From Dietzia timorensis (GTDB lineage Bacteria; Actinomycetota; Actinomycetes; Mycobacteriales; Mycobacteriaceae), in contig NZ_CP015961.1 in assembly GCF_001659785.1 (NCBI RefSeq), forward strand, positions 2,418,001 through 2,482,000: a stretch of DNA of 64,000 nt. Reading direction: 5' to 3'. Positions 9,714 to 17,459 of the stretch are shown here, in pieces. Numbering within the stretch: the first letter of the stretch is position 1; every line of letters begins with the position of its first letter. Under the pieces are notes generated by a model. That model saw nothing but the letters and a program-made list of their open reading frames with translations, searched no databases and had not been told where the DNA came from. Position numbers and translations under genes: made by a program.

Positions 9714-9715
9714 CG

Positions 9716-10318
9716 ATGGACACACATTCCATTCTGACCGACGACTTCGGCATCCAGGACGACGAGATCGAGCGGCTCGCCGCCGGCCTCGGCGCTGCCG
9801 CAGACTCGGTAGGCCTTCTCGATGTCGCCTACACCGAAGTCGGCTCGCCCGTCGGTGCACTCATTCTCGCGGCCACCGAGCGCGGTCTGGTCCGGGTCGC
9901 TTTCGACTCCACCCCGCTCGATCAAGTCCTCGACGAGCTCGCCGTATCCGTTGGCGCGCGACTGATGCGCGCCCCGTCCCGTTTCGATATTGCCGAGCGG
10001 CAACTCGGCGAGTACTTCTCCGGGGCACGGAGGGAATTCCAACTGTCCCTGGACTGGCGGCTCGCGACCGGCTTCCGGCTCGAGGTCCAGCGTTACCTCC
10101 CGCACATCACCTACGGTTCCACGGCAAGCTACGCAGAGGTCGCGCAAGGTGTCGGCAACCCGAAGGCGGTTCGGGCGGTCGGAACGGCATGCGCGAAGAA
10201 TCCGTTGCCCATCGTGGTGCCCTGTCACCGCGTCGTCCGCAGCGACGGATCGCTGGGCAACTATGCCGGCGGGCAGGAAGCCAAGCGGGAGCTGCTCGCG
10301 TTGGAGGGATCACGATGA
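9716..10318 (+). CDS. Second O6-alkylguanine-DNA alkyltransferase with N-terminal extension
   Basis: A 200-residue protein. Residues about 38-200 form a complete alkyltransferase: SPVGALILAAT, the HTH/Arg-finger segment KAVRAVGTACAKNPLP and the active site IVVPCHRV (Cys at about 170). The first ~37 residues (rich in Asp/Glu, then GLGAAADSVGLLDVAY) are extra compared with Ogt and contain no known motif. The ATG at 9716 follows the sigma-factor TAG by two bases, and its ribosome site AGGAAGG lies in the sigma C-terminal codons. The stop overlaps the alkB start (ATGA at 10315). The extension could contact the sigma factor; that is hypothesis only. Confidence 0.9.
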   Translation: MDTHSILTDDFGIQDDEIERLAAGLGAAADSVGLLDVAYTEVGSPVGALILAATERGLVRVAFDSTPLDQVLDELAVSVGARLMRAPSRFDIAERQLGEYFSGARREFQLSLDWRLATGFRLEVQRYLPHITYGSTASYAEVAQGVGNPKAVRAVGTACAKNPLPIVVPCHRVVRSDGSLGNYAGGQEAKRELLALEGSR

Positions 10319-11061
10319 GCCCGACCGGGACGACCGGAGCCCTATTCGGCCCAGAAGCCCTCGGCCGCCCGCGCCGCGAGGTCGCCCCTGGCGCGTTCTG
10401 GGTACCGGACTGGCTTACCGTCCCTCAACAGGCGTGGATCGTGCAGGCGGCGCGGTCGCTCGGACGCGGCCCCGTCCCCTATCATTCTGCGAAGATCGGC
10501 AACGGTCAGATGAGCGTGAGCACGTTGTCGCTCGGCTGGCACTGGTACCCCTACGGCTACAGCCGCTATGCCGTCGACGTCAACGGCTGTCGCGTCGCCG
10601 CCGTGCCCGAGTGGCTCGTACGCCTCGGCCACCGCGCCATCGAGGACGTCACCGGAAGCCGCGCCGAAGGCGACGCCCACACGATCGACGCCGCGCTGCT
10701 CAATTTCTACGACACCAGCGCCCGCATGGGCATGCACATCGACGGCGAGGAATCCGCCGACGCCCCGATCATCTCGCTGTCCATTGGCGATACCTGCACC
10801 TTCCGCTTCGGCAACACCGAAACCCGCACCAAGCCGTACACGGACGTCGCCCTCGCCTCCGGCGACCTCTTCGTCTTCGGAGGCCCGTCGCGGCGCGCGT
10901 ACCACGGCGTTCCCAAGATCGTGCCGGGCACTGCGCCCGAGGGCTGCGGCCTGGCCTCCGGTCGCCTCAACATCACCCTCCGGATCACGGGCATGGCCGA
11001 CGACTCTTTCCCGATAGCCAATAGCGCACCACCCAACGAATACAGCAAAGGAACCGCATGA
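10315..11061 (+). CDS. alkB: Alpha-ketoglutarate-dependent DNA dioxygenase AlkB
   Basis: A 248-residue Fe(II)/2-oxoglutarate dioxygenase that oxidatively removes methyl groups from 1-methyladenine and 3-methylcytosine. The metal triad is visible: HID (His141, Asp143) and His197 in SRRAYHGVPKI. The 2-oxoglutarate-binding arginines lie in RLNITLR (Arg217 and Arg223, the same six-residue spacing as in E. coli AlkB). NFYDTSARMGMHIDGEE is a good match to the substrate lid region. The start overlaps the previous stop by ATGA, and the stop overlaps the tag start in the same way, so expression is tightly coupled. Confidence 0.95.
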   Translation: MSPTGTTGALFGPEALGRPRREVAPGAFWVPDWLTVPQQAWIVQAARSLGRGPVPYHSAKIGNGQMSVSTLSLGWHWYPYGYSRYAVDVNGCRVAAVPEWLVRLGHRAIEDVTGSRAEGDAHTIDAALLNFYDTSARMGMHIDGEESADAPIISLSIGDTCTFRFGNTETRTKPYTDVALASGDLFVFGGPSRRAYHGVPKIVPGTAPEGCGLASGRLNITLRITGMADDSFPIANSAPPNEYSKGTA

Positions 11062-11678
11062 CCACCGAACCGGAATCCACTGCTCTCATCGTCGGCGACG
11101 ACGGACTTACCCGCCCCAGCTGGGCCGAATCAAGCGACCTCATGCGCGAGTATTACGACACCGAATGGGGCCTACCCGTACGAGACGAGCAGGGGCTTTA
11201 CGAAAGAATCACTCTCGAAGGCTTCCAGTCGGGACTGTCGTGGGCAACGATCCTGCGCAAACGCCCCGCCTTCCGCGAAGCATTCCACGACTTCGATCCG
11301 GACGTTGTCGCCGAGTTCACCGAGACAGATGTAGAGCGGCTCATGGACAACGCGGACATCATCCGCAACCGCGCGAAGATCAACGCGGCGATCAATGGCG
11401 CCCGCGCCACCATAGGTCTACGCGATGACGGCGGGCTCGCGAATTTCGTCTGGTCATTCCAACCCTCGACCACGCCTGCTCCCCGCACATACGAGGAAGT
11501 CCCCACACAGTCCGAGGAATCGAAAGCACTCGCCAAGGCATTGCGCAGTCGCGGCTTCCGCTTCGTCGGGCCGACGACGATGTACGCGCTCATGGAGGCG
11601 ATCGGAATGGTCGACACCCATCTCGTCGGTTCGCACCGGCGCGGATCATCAGGAGTGTGGCCCACGGAAGCGCAGTAG
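11058..11678 (+). CDS. tag: DNA-3-methyladenine glycosylase I (Tag family), zinc-site variant
   Basis: A 206-residue HhH-GPD-superfamily glycosylase of the Tag family, which excises 3-methyladenine. Recognisable segments are WAESSDLMREYYDTEWGLP, LEGFQSGLSWATILRKR, IIRNRAKINAAINGA and FRFVGPTTMYALMEAIGMVDTHLVGS. E. coli Tag has a structural zinc held by Cys4, His17, His175 and Cys179. Here the aligned residues are Pro20, Tyr33, a retained His and Ser, so the zinc snap is lost. Substrate-pocket Glu/Trp residues in DTEWG remain. It is the last gene of the repair operon and faces mgtE tail to tail. Confidence 0.92.
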   Translation: MTTEPESTALIVGDDGLTRPSWAESSDLMREYYDTEWGLPVRDEQGLYERITLEGFQSGLSWATILRKRPAFREAFHDFDPDVVAEFTETDVERLMDNADIIRNRAKINAAINGARATIGLRDDGGLANFVWSFQPSTTPAPRTYEEVPTQSEESKALAKALRSRGFRFVGPTTMYALMEAIGMVDTHLVGSHRRGSSGVWPTEAQ

Positions 11679-11709
11679 AGCCGGGTCCCTCACTACCGGA
11701 TCGCTTCGC

Positions 11710-13056
11710 TCAGAGACCGAGGACGGTGATGGCGACAGTGAAGTAGAGCAATAGGCCGGTGGCGTCGCAGAAGGTCGAGATAAATGGAGTGGAAAACACC
11801 GCCGGATCGACCTTGCACGCCTGTGCGACAAGGGGCACGAGTCCTCCCACAGTCGCCGCTATGGGGCAGTTGAGGATGATTGTCAGCCCGACAACGGTGC
11901 CGATTCCCACGCCGTAGACCAGCGATGCCACCGCAAACGCCAGCGCGCCGAGGGCGATGCCGAGCAGGATTCCGGTGCGTAGCTCCTTGAACGCGACTTT
12001 CATGAAGTCGCGTTTTCGTACATTGCCCAGCGATAGCGCGCGGGTGACGGTGGTCGCTGCCTGCGATCCGGTGTTGCCTCCGATCCCGGTGAGGAGCGGA
12101 ATGAACAAGGCCAGGGCGACGACTTGGGACAGCGTCTCCTCGAAAATCTCGAGCACCTGAACTGTGAGAACGGCGGAAACGGCCAACACGAGAAGCCAGA
12201 CCACGCGCGACTTGGCGACCGTGGCGACCGGCGTCAGCAGATAGGGCCTGCGCAGCGGTTCGGCGCCGCCGGCTCGCGCAGAGTCCTCGTCGACTGCCCG
12301 CTTGTCCAGCGCGGCGGCGTCGCCGATCGGAAACACCCCAACGAGACGCTTTTCGGCATCGACAATGGGGAACAACAAGTCCCCGGAGTCGAGAACGCGG
12401 CGTGCGACTGTCTCCGCATCATCCGAGGTATACGCGTACGGCGGGTCCGCTTCCATGAGCTCGCTGGCGTGCCGATCTCCGTCGCTTCGCAACAAGTCGA
12501 TCGGATTGAGTTTGCCGACGAGCACCAATACGTCCGACACGACCGGGATCTCGGCGAGAGCTTCAAGCGAGGCGTGATGGGACCGGATGCGGTGGAGCAC
12601 CTCGTCTACGGTTTCGTGTTCCTTGGCGTAGACGGCCGGTTCCATCGTGCGGCCGACCGAATCGCGGGGATAGCCAAGCAGCCTGGTGACCTGGCCGTGA
12701 TCTTCGGCCGTCATCGCGGTCATCAACTTCTTCGCCACGCGCGCCGGCAACTCGTCCAGGAGACGCGCCTGCTCATCCGGTTCGAGCCCGGCGAACACCT
12801 CGGACACCTTGGCGTCGCTGAGCTCGGCGACGAGATCGGCCTGGGCTGCCGTATCGAGATCGTCGAAGATCTCGATGGCCTTGGACTTGTCGAGAAGTCG
12901 GAATAGGACGGCAGCGTCACGAGTCGGGATCTCGTCGAATACGTCGACAATCTCCCATGCGGGCATTGTCGCGCAGATCTCCGAAAGCTCGGGCAGCTCG
13001 CGATTCTCTATCAGGAGATGCAGGTAGTCGGTGTGTACTCCTGTGGCGTCGCTCAT
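11710..13056 (-). CDS. mgtE: Magnesium transporter MgtE
   Basis: A 448-residue MgtE. The N-terminal superhelical Mg-sensing domain covers about 10-125, two CBS domains about 130-255, and five membrane helices from about 280 to the end, with the selectivity-filter region PLLTGIGGNTGSQAATTVTRAL. It imports Mg2+, with gating by cytosolic Mg2+ bound between the N and CBS domains. The ATG at 13056 has AAGGAC eight bases upstream, so I prefer it to the GTG at 13074. It is divergent from the sugar dehydrogenase across a 400-bp gap, leaving a possible leader of more than 100 nt. Confidence 0.93.
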   Translation of the reverse strand: MSDATGVHTDYLHLLIENRELPELSEICATMPAWEIVDVFDEIPTRDAAVLFRLLDKSKAIEIFDDLDTAAQADLVAELSDAKVSEVFAGLEPDEQARLLDELPARVAKKLMTAMTAEDHGQVTRLLGYPRDSVGRTMEPAVYAKEHETVDEVLHRIRSHHASLEALAEIPVVSDVLVLVGKLNPIDLLRSDGDRHASELMEADPPYAYTSDDAETVARRVLDSGDLLFPIVDAEKRLVGVFPIGDAAALDKRAVDEDSARAGGAEPLRRPYLLTPVATVAKSRVVWLLVLAVSAVLTVQVLEIFEETLSQVVALALFIPLLTGIGGNTGSQAATTVTRALSLGNVRKRDFMKVAFKELRTGILLGIALGALAFAVASLVYGVGIGTVVGLTIILNCPIAATVGGLVPLVAQACKVDPAVFSTPFISTFCDATGLLLYFTVAITVLGL

Positions 13057-13456
13057 TTTGTTGTCCTTATGCACGCGTGCGTCCGCAGCGCGAACACTGC
13101 GGTCTGATCAATTTCGCCTGACGTGCGCCCCTGGACGCCTATACAAAAGTCACGGCGGCGCAGGACCGGACGATTGAGGCGCGACGAGATCGACTCCTCG
13201 GATCGGGCATCTCTCGCTCACCTCCTCCGGTAGTTCTGCGCGCATCTCGCGCCGTATGGCCCCACCGTATCCCGATACTGCTGCGGTACGCATCCGCGAC
13301 CGTTGTCGCCTCGGTGGGATCTGCCAGACGCGTGCGGCTCAGTTTCGTCGCCGGGTTTCGTCATTCGCCCTCATACGTCGTACCGGACCTGTAGATTTTG
13401 GGCCACCTCGGCTCCCGTTCGCCACTCGCGCGGGACGCGACGAAAGGACGACTCAG
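13057..13456. other. 400-bp divergent intergenic region, mgtE / sugar dehydrogenase
   Basis: No convincing gene. The minus strand here is the likely mgtE leader. It carries a purine-rich GGAGGAGGTGAGCGAGAG tract (about 13217-13234) and several short inverted repeats, but I could not match it to the M-box consensus. The plus-strand side near the dehydrogenase has a GAAAGGAC ribosome site at about 13441. The frame upstream of 13457 is open but lacks a better start. Confidence 0.5.
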
Positions 13457-14680
13457 ATGAGTTCGACACCACGACGCCGCCCTCACGCCACTCGGCAAGC
13501 GCTCGCGCTCGGCACGATTACGGCCGTATCGATTGCCCTTACCGCATGTTTCGGATCTGGATCCTCCAGCGCCGTCGACGGCGGATCGGCGACGGGCTCG
13601 CTCCCGCCTGAAAGCTCCCAGCAGGGGGCCGGCAGCCTCGGCGCACCTGAGGTTCTCGGATCTGGTGCATCTCCCCTGGCTTCTTTGGAAACCGGGTCGA
13701 ATGCCTCTGAAGACTCCAACACCCTGCCCGCCCCGACGGTGGTGGCGGAGGGACTCGACGTGCCATGGGACATCGCCTTTGTCGATGCCGAAACCGCCCT
13801 GGTGAGCCAGCGAGATTCCGGCAAGGTCGTCGAGGTTGCGGACAACGGAGATAAGCGAGTCGCCGGCGTCATAGACAACGTCGATGCGCGCGGCGAGGCC
13901 GGGCTACATGGACTCACGATCCACGAGGGCTACCTGTACGCCTACTACGGCACTGAAGAGGACAATCGCGTCGACCGTTTCGAACTGACCGGCGAGCCCG
14001 GTTCTCTCGGTCTCGGCGAGCGGGAAGAGATCGTGTCTGGGCTTCCGATCGGCAACGTCCACAACGGAGGCCGGATCGCTTTCGGCCCGGACGGCAAACT
14101 GTATCTCGCGGGAGGAGACTTCCAAGAGCTGCGGGACGCCAAGTTCACCCAGGATCCGTATCATCCTGCGGGCAAGATTCTCCGGTACAACCCCGACGGC
14201 TCAATTCCCGGCGACAATCCCTGGCCGGGTTCCCCGGCATACAGCATGGGCCATCGCAACGTGCAGGGGCTGGCTTGGACCGACGACGGCACGTTGTACG
14301 CGGCGGAGTTCGGCCAGGACGAGTGGGACGAGCTCAATAAAATCACTGCGGGCGCGAATTACGGCTGGCCCACCGTTGAGGGCCGGGGAGGAACGGAGGA
14401 GTTCACCGATCCGGTTCAACAGTGGCGGCCTGCGGCGGCCAGCCCGTCGGGCATGGCATATGCGGACGGCATGCTTTACATCGCAAACCTTCGCGGGGAA
14501 CGCATACGCACCGTTGACGTATCCGACGATTCTCGCTCCGAAACCCACTTCACCGGGCAGTTCGGCCGGCTCCGCCATGTCGAGGTCGCACCGGACGGCA
14601 GCCTGTGGGTGCTGACGAACAACACCGACGGACGCGGACAGCTGCGCGACGGCGACGACAAGATCCTGCGCATCGAGTAG
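13457..14680 (+). CDS. PQQ-dependent sugar dehydrogenase-like lipoprotein (GSDH family)
   Basis: A 407-residue exported lipoprotein. The signal peptide has Arg residues near 6-8 and a hydrophobic core ending in the lipobox LTAC (Cys about 31). A ~60-residue Ser/Gly/Pro linker leads to a soluble GSDH-type beta-propeller from about 95: LDVPWDIAF, GLHGLTIHEGYLYAYY, NVHNGGRIAFGPDGKLYLAGGD, GHRNVQGLAWTDDGTLYAAEFGQD and NYGWP. Family members oxidise sugars or related compounds at the cell surface with PQQ, although many actinobacterial homologues have no proven cofactor. The ATG at 13457 follows GAAAGGACGACTCAG. Confidence 0.88.
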   Translation: MSSTPRRRPHATRQALALGTITAVSIALTACFGSGSSSAVDGGSATGSLPPESSQQGAGSLGAPEVLGSGASPLASLETGSNASEDSNTLPAPTVVAEGLDVPWDIAFVDAETALVSQRDSGKVVEVADNGDKRVAGVIDNVDARGEAGLHGLTIHEGYLYAYYGTEEDNRVDRFELTGEPGSLGLGEREEIVSGLPIGNVHNGGRIAFGPDGKLYLAGGDFQELRDAKFTQDPYHPAGKILRYNPDGSIPGDNPWPGSPAYSMGHRNVQGLAWTDDGTLYAAEFGQDEWDELNKITAGANYGWPTVEGRGGTEEFTDPVQQWRPAAASPSGMAYADGMLYIANLRGERIRTVDVSDDSRSETHFTGQFGRLRHVEVAPDGSLWVLTNNTDGRGQLRDGDDKILRIE

Positions 14681-14681
14681 C

Positions 14682-14701
14682 CGGCGGGAAATTAGCCGCC
14701 G
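14682..14701. terminator. Short GC hairpin between convergent genes
   Basis: CGGCGG and CCGCCG form a 6-bp stem with an 8-nt AT-rich loop directly after the sugar dehydrogenase stop and ahead of the convergent oxidoreductase stop at 14709. There is no T-tract, which is common for actinobacterial hairpins. Confidence 0.4.
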
Positions 14702-14708
14702 TCCGACG

Positions 14709-15740
14709 TCATACCTGCAATGCGGGGAACCTGGGCACGACGTGCTCGGCGAGTTCTTCGAGTACATCGCTTGCCGGGCGTCGTCCGGCCTTGAGGCCGA
14801 GGATGACGTGGTTGACGCCGATTGAGGACAAGGAACCAAGGAGCTCGAGGAGCTTGTTGCGGCCGAGGCTGAAGCCGAACTTCATCGGGGTGGCGGGCGC
14901 GCCGGGATCGTCGAGGAGGTCGACGGGGAGCGACTGGGCGAAGGGTTTGAATACGTCCTCGCCGGCATGGCGACGCACGGCCTCGCGCCATTGGGCGACC
15001 TTGAACTTCTGCTCGCGGAGGGCACGCGGGTAGGTCAGCCAACCGTGGCCATTGCGGGCGATCCAGTCGAAAGCCTGCTGGCTCGTGCCAGTGATGAGCA
15101 GCGGAATCTCGGCGGCGAGCGGCTTGGGCACGACGTCGCCGCCCATGAGCGCCCCACCGCTCCAGCCGGTCGGCCGAAATGATGTGGCATGGGCATGCCG
15201 CATGACCTCGATCGTCTCGCGGAAGATCGCGCCGCGGTCCTGCACCTGCTGGCCGAAGGCAGCGAACTCCCGCTGTCTGTCGCCCGAGGCGGCGCCCATG
15301 ATGAATCGGCCGCCTGAGAGCCGGTCGATGCTCGCTGCCTGCTTTGCGAGGATGAGCGGGTGATAGAACGGCGCGACGATGGAGCCGGACCCGATGGCGA
15401 TTTCGCTGGTCTGCCCGGCGATGAAGGCAAGGTATGTCCACGGATCGAAGATCTGCCCGACGTCACCGAAGTCCGGGTCGCGCAGGAGGATATCCCGCAC
15501 GTATAACCCGGCGAACCCGGCCCGTTCGGCCGCTTGTGCGCGCTCGACCTGATGCTCCATGCGCGGAGTGTCGCCCCGGTAGGACTCGATGGGAAAGAAC
15601 AGCCCGAGAGTCATCGATCCCTGAGCGAACACGCGGCGCCAACCGGGAAGCTCGGTGTGTGAGCGGACGGAAGGCTCGAACGGCGATTGTTGCATAAGCT
15701 CTGCTCGAGCACTCGCGGGTTCGACACCGTCGCTTACCAT
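14709..15740 (-). CDS. LLM-class flavin/F420-dependent oxidoreductase
   Basis: A 343-residue bacterial luciferase-like TIM-barrel protein. Typical segments are MTLGLFFPIESYRGDTP, ERAGFAGLYVRDILLRDPDFGD, YLAFIAGQTSEIAIGSGSIV, HPLILAKQAASIDRLSGGRFIMGAASGDR and a later PLLITGTSQQAFDWIARNGHGW. Family members use FMN or F420; the sequence alone does not settle which, nor the substrate. The ATG at 15740 is preceded by AAAAGG about 8 bases away. It lies 34 bp downstream of the TM2 gene on the same strand. A longer frame reaching 15884 overlaps that gene and is not used. Confidence 0.85.
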   Translation of the reverse strand: MVSDGVEPASARAELMQQSPFEPSVRSHTELPGWRRVFAQGSMTLGLFFPIESYRGDTPRMEHQVERAQAAERAGFAGLYVRDILLRDPDFGDVGQIFDPWTYLAFIAGQTSEIAIGSGSIVAPFYHPLILAKQAASIDRLSGGRFIMGAASGDRQREFAAFGQQVQDRGAIFRETIEVMRHAHATSFRPTGWSGGALMGGDVVPKPLAAEIPLLITGTSQQAFDWIARNGHGWLTYPRALREQKFKVAQWREAVRRHAGEDVFKPFAQSLPVDLLDDPGAPATPMKFGFSLGRNKLLELLGSLSSIGVNHVILGLKAGRRPASDVLEELAEHVVPRFPALQV

Positions 15741-15774
15741 GGAGGCCTTTTGCTTTCGGTCGCTTCTGCCGTCA

Positions 15775-16377
15775 TCAATACAGCGGGATGCCGCGACTGT
15801 CGTACCCGTACGAGCCCGAGCGGAAAAGAATGAGCAGGAATTCGATGAACGCCCAAATTCCCACCACCATGAAGCCGAGGACACCGATGACCACCACCAC
15901 GGTTAGCAGGCTGAGCAACCAGATGACGAGCTGAATCACACCGCGACTGGTGTACCCCAGATAGAAATTGTGCACCCCCAGGCTTCCGAGGAAAAAGGCG
16001 AGCAGCGCAGCAGCGGCGTGCGATTTTGGCTTCGCCAAGGCGGAATTCATCTGGCCGTACGCGGCGGCGTGCGGAAGGAGCTCCCGCCCCGAGTCGGGAA
16101 TGTACCCCATCGCGGAGTCGTACGGCGTCGGCACGTGCGCCGGCGCTCCGTAACCCGGATTCGAATACGGGTGTGCGGCGTATTGATATGGGTTCGGATC
16201 CTCACCGAACAGCGGGTTGGCCACAGTGGGCTCCTGGGCCCCCGGCGCCAGGTACGGGTTCGTCGCCGACGGCGTCCCATCGCGAGCGCCCTCGGCGAAC
16301 GGGCCCGAGAAGTCGGCGCCGCCGAAGCGATCCGATCCGTACTCTCCGGTGGGTTCGAAATCGTATGGGCGAGTCAT
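15775..16377 (-). CDS. TM2 domain membrane protein with Pro/Tyr-rich N-terminus
   Basis: A 200-residue protein. The first ~115 residues are hydrophilic and rich in Pro, Tyr, Gly and Asn (repeats such as PYQY, PYSNPGYG and PTPYD). Then comes a TM2 domain: AALLAFFLGSLGVHNFYLGYTSRGVIQLVIW and a second helix, with the HNFYLG signature. TM2 proteins are common and of unknown function; actinobacterial ones often have such disordered leaders. A strong AGGAGG lies about 7 bases upstream of the ATG at 16377. Confidence 0.85.
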   Translation of the reverse strand: MTRPYDFEPTGEYGSDRFGGADFSGPFAEGARDGTPSATNPYLAPGAQEPTVANPLFGEDPNPYQYAAHPYSNPGYGAPAHVPTPYDSAMGYIPDSGRELLPHAAAYGQMNSALAKPKSHAAAALLAFFLGSLGVHNFYLGYTSRGVIQLVIWLLSLLTVVVVIGVLGFMVVGIWAFIEFLLILFRSGSYGYDSRGIPLY

Positions 16378-16497
16378 ACCCCTCCTCTTAACTCGACGCG
16401 ATCGTCTTGCAGATACATACCAGCCTATGTCCGCCGTCCGGCGTTGAGAACCTGGTTAACCCTGAGATCCACCCTGAAATCCTCACTCCGATTTACC

Positions 16498-16517
16498 TAC
16501 CTACCATCTGGTAGGTA
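16498..16517. promoter_or_regulatory. Palindromic operator upstream of tetR-SMR operon
   Basis: TACCTACCA and its exact complement TGGTAGGTA flank a 2-bp centre (TC), giving a 20-bp palindrome whose right half contains TAGGTA, a plausible -10 box 10 bases before the GTG at 16528. This is the geometry expected of a TetR-type autorepressor site shutting off its own operon. Confidence 0.7.
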
Positions 16518-16527
16518 CCGTGTCGGC

Positions 16528-17052
16528 GTGGCACTTTCGAAGTCCGAACTCCTGGAAGGCGCGGTCGAAATACTCTCCCGCGGCGAGCCCTTGACGCTCG
16601 ACGCGGTCGCGCGGTCGAGTGGGCTCACCAAGCCCGGCGTCATCCACCATGTGGGTTCCAAGGAGGGGCTCATGGTGGCCGTGGTAGACCATGTCATCGA
16701 CCGCTGGACCGAGGACCTCGATTCTCGACTGCCCCCGGACGCCACCGACGTCGATCGCCTCGCCGCGTACGTAGACCACGCGTTATCGACGAACTTCGAC
16801 CCCTCCGATCTCGCTCCGCTCGCCGACATCAGGTTGCGCGAGACCCTTCGGGACCGGTGGACCGAGAAGCTGTCGTCATGGATGGTGGCCTCGACCACCG
16901 GACCGTTCCGGGCGCGACGCATCGCCGCGCGACTCCTCGCCGACGGGGCGTGGTTCAATTCTGCGGCCGGCATCGAGACCATGAGCGACGACGAGCGCGC
17001 CGAGGTACGCCGAATCGCGCAACAACTCATTTCCGGAGGTGAGATCCAATGA
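16528..17052 (+). CDS. TetR/AcrR-family transcriptional repressor
   Basis: A 174-residue TetR-type regulator: HTH at about 8-48 (EGAVEILSRGEPLTLDAVARSSGLTKPGVIHHVGSKEGL split over helices 1-4), then an all-helical ligand domain. The GTG at 16528 puts the family start VALSKSELL at the N-terminus, 10 bases after the operator palindrome. The stop overlaps the ATG of the first SMR gene (ATGA at 17049), so it very probably controls this efflux pair and itself, with the pump substrate as inducer. Confidence 0.88.
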   Translation: MALSKSELLEGAVEILSRGEPLTLDAVARSSGLTKPGVIHHVGSKEGLMVAVVDHVIDRWTEDLDSRLPPDATDVDRLAAYVDHALSTNFDPSDLAPLADIRLRETLRDRWTEKLSSWMVASTTGPFRARRIAARLLADGAWFNSAAGIETMSDDERAEVRRIAQQLISGGEIQ

Positions 17053-17459
17053 TCACGCAGCCACCGCCGCCCGCGCAGAAACGCGTGCCGCGTAGCGCGT
17101 GGATGTTCCTCGTCGCGGCCATCGCCTCGGAGGTCACGGGCTCACTTTCCCTCAAGGGTGCACTCGATCGTCCCGCGCTCTACCTTCTCGTCGTCACCGG
17201 CTTCGTCTTCGCTTTCGTGTTCCTCGCGCAGGTCCTTCGCCGCGGCCTGCCGATCGGAGTCGCCTACGGCATCTGGGGTGCCGCGGGCGTCGCGGCGACG
17301 GCGATCCTCTCGACGCTGATCTACGGAGAACCGTTCTCCGCGCTGATGGGCGTCGGCATTGTTCTCGTTATCGCCGGGGTGGTTCTCATCGAGCTCGGCG
17401 GCAACAACGCGGCAGGCGAGGAATCCGCCTCTACATCTGCGAATCGGGGGAGCGAATGA
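17049..17459 (+). CDS. Small multidrug resistance (SMR) transporter subunit 1
   Basis: A 136-residue four-helix SMR protein. Helix 1 carries the essential membrane Glu in AAIASEVTGSLSLKGA; GLPIGVAYGIWGAAGVAATAIL is the conserved helix 3 motif. A hydrophilic tail of about 20 residues follows helix 4. SMR proteins exchange protons for cationic drugs, guanidinium or polyamines as dimers. The stop overlaps the next SMR start by ATGA, so a hetero-dimeric pump is likely. Confidence 0.9.
   Translation: MITQPPPPAQKRVPRSAWMFLVAAIASEVTGSLSLKGALDRPALYLLVVTGFVFAFVFLAQVLRRGLPIGVAYGIWGAAGVAATAILSTLIYGEPFSALMGVGIVLVIAGVVLIELGGNNAAGEESASTSANRGSE

Noticed and set aside
8951-9715. Upstream extension of the second alkyltransferase frame
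   Set aside because: It overlaps ogt and the sigma factor out of frame; the ATG at 9716 directly follows the sigma stop.
13075-13260. M-box magnesium riboswitch upstream of mgtE
   Set aside because: The GGTGAG piece is suggestive, but the rest of the M-box consensus does not align.
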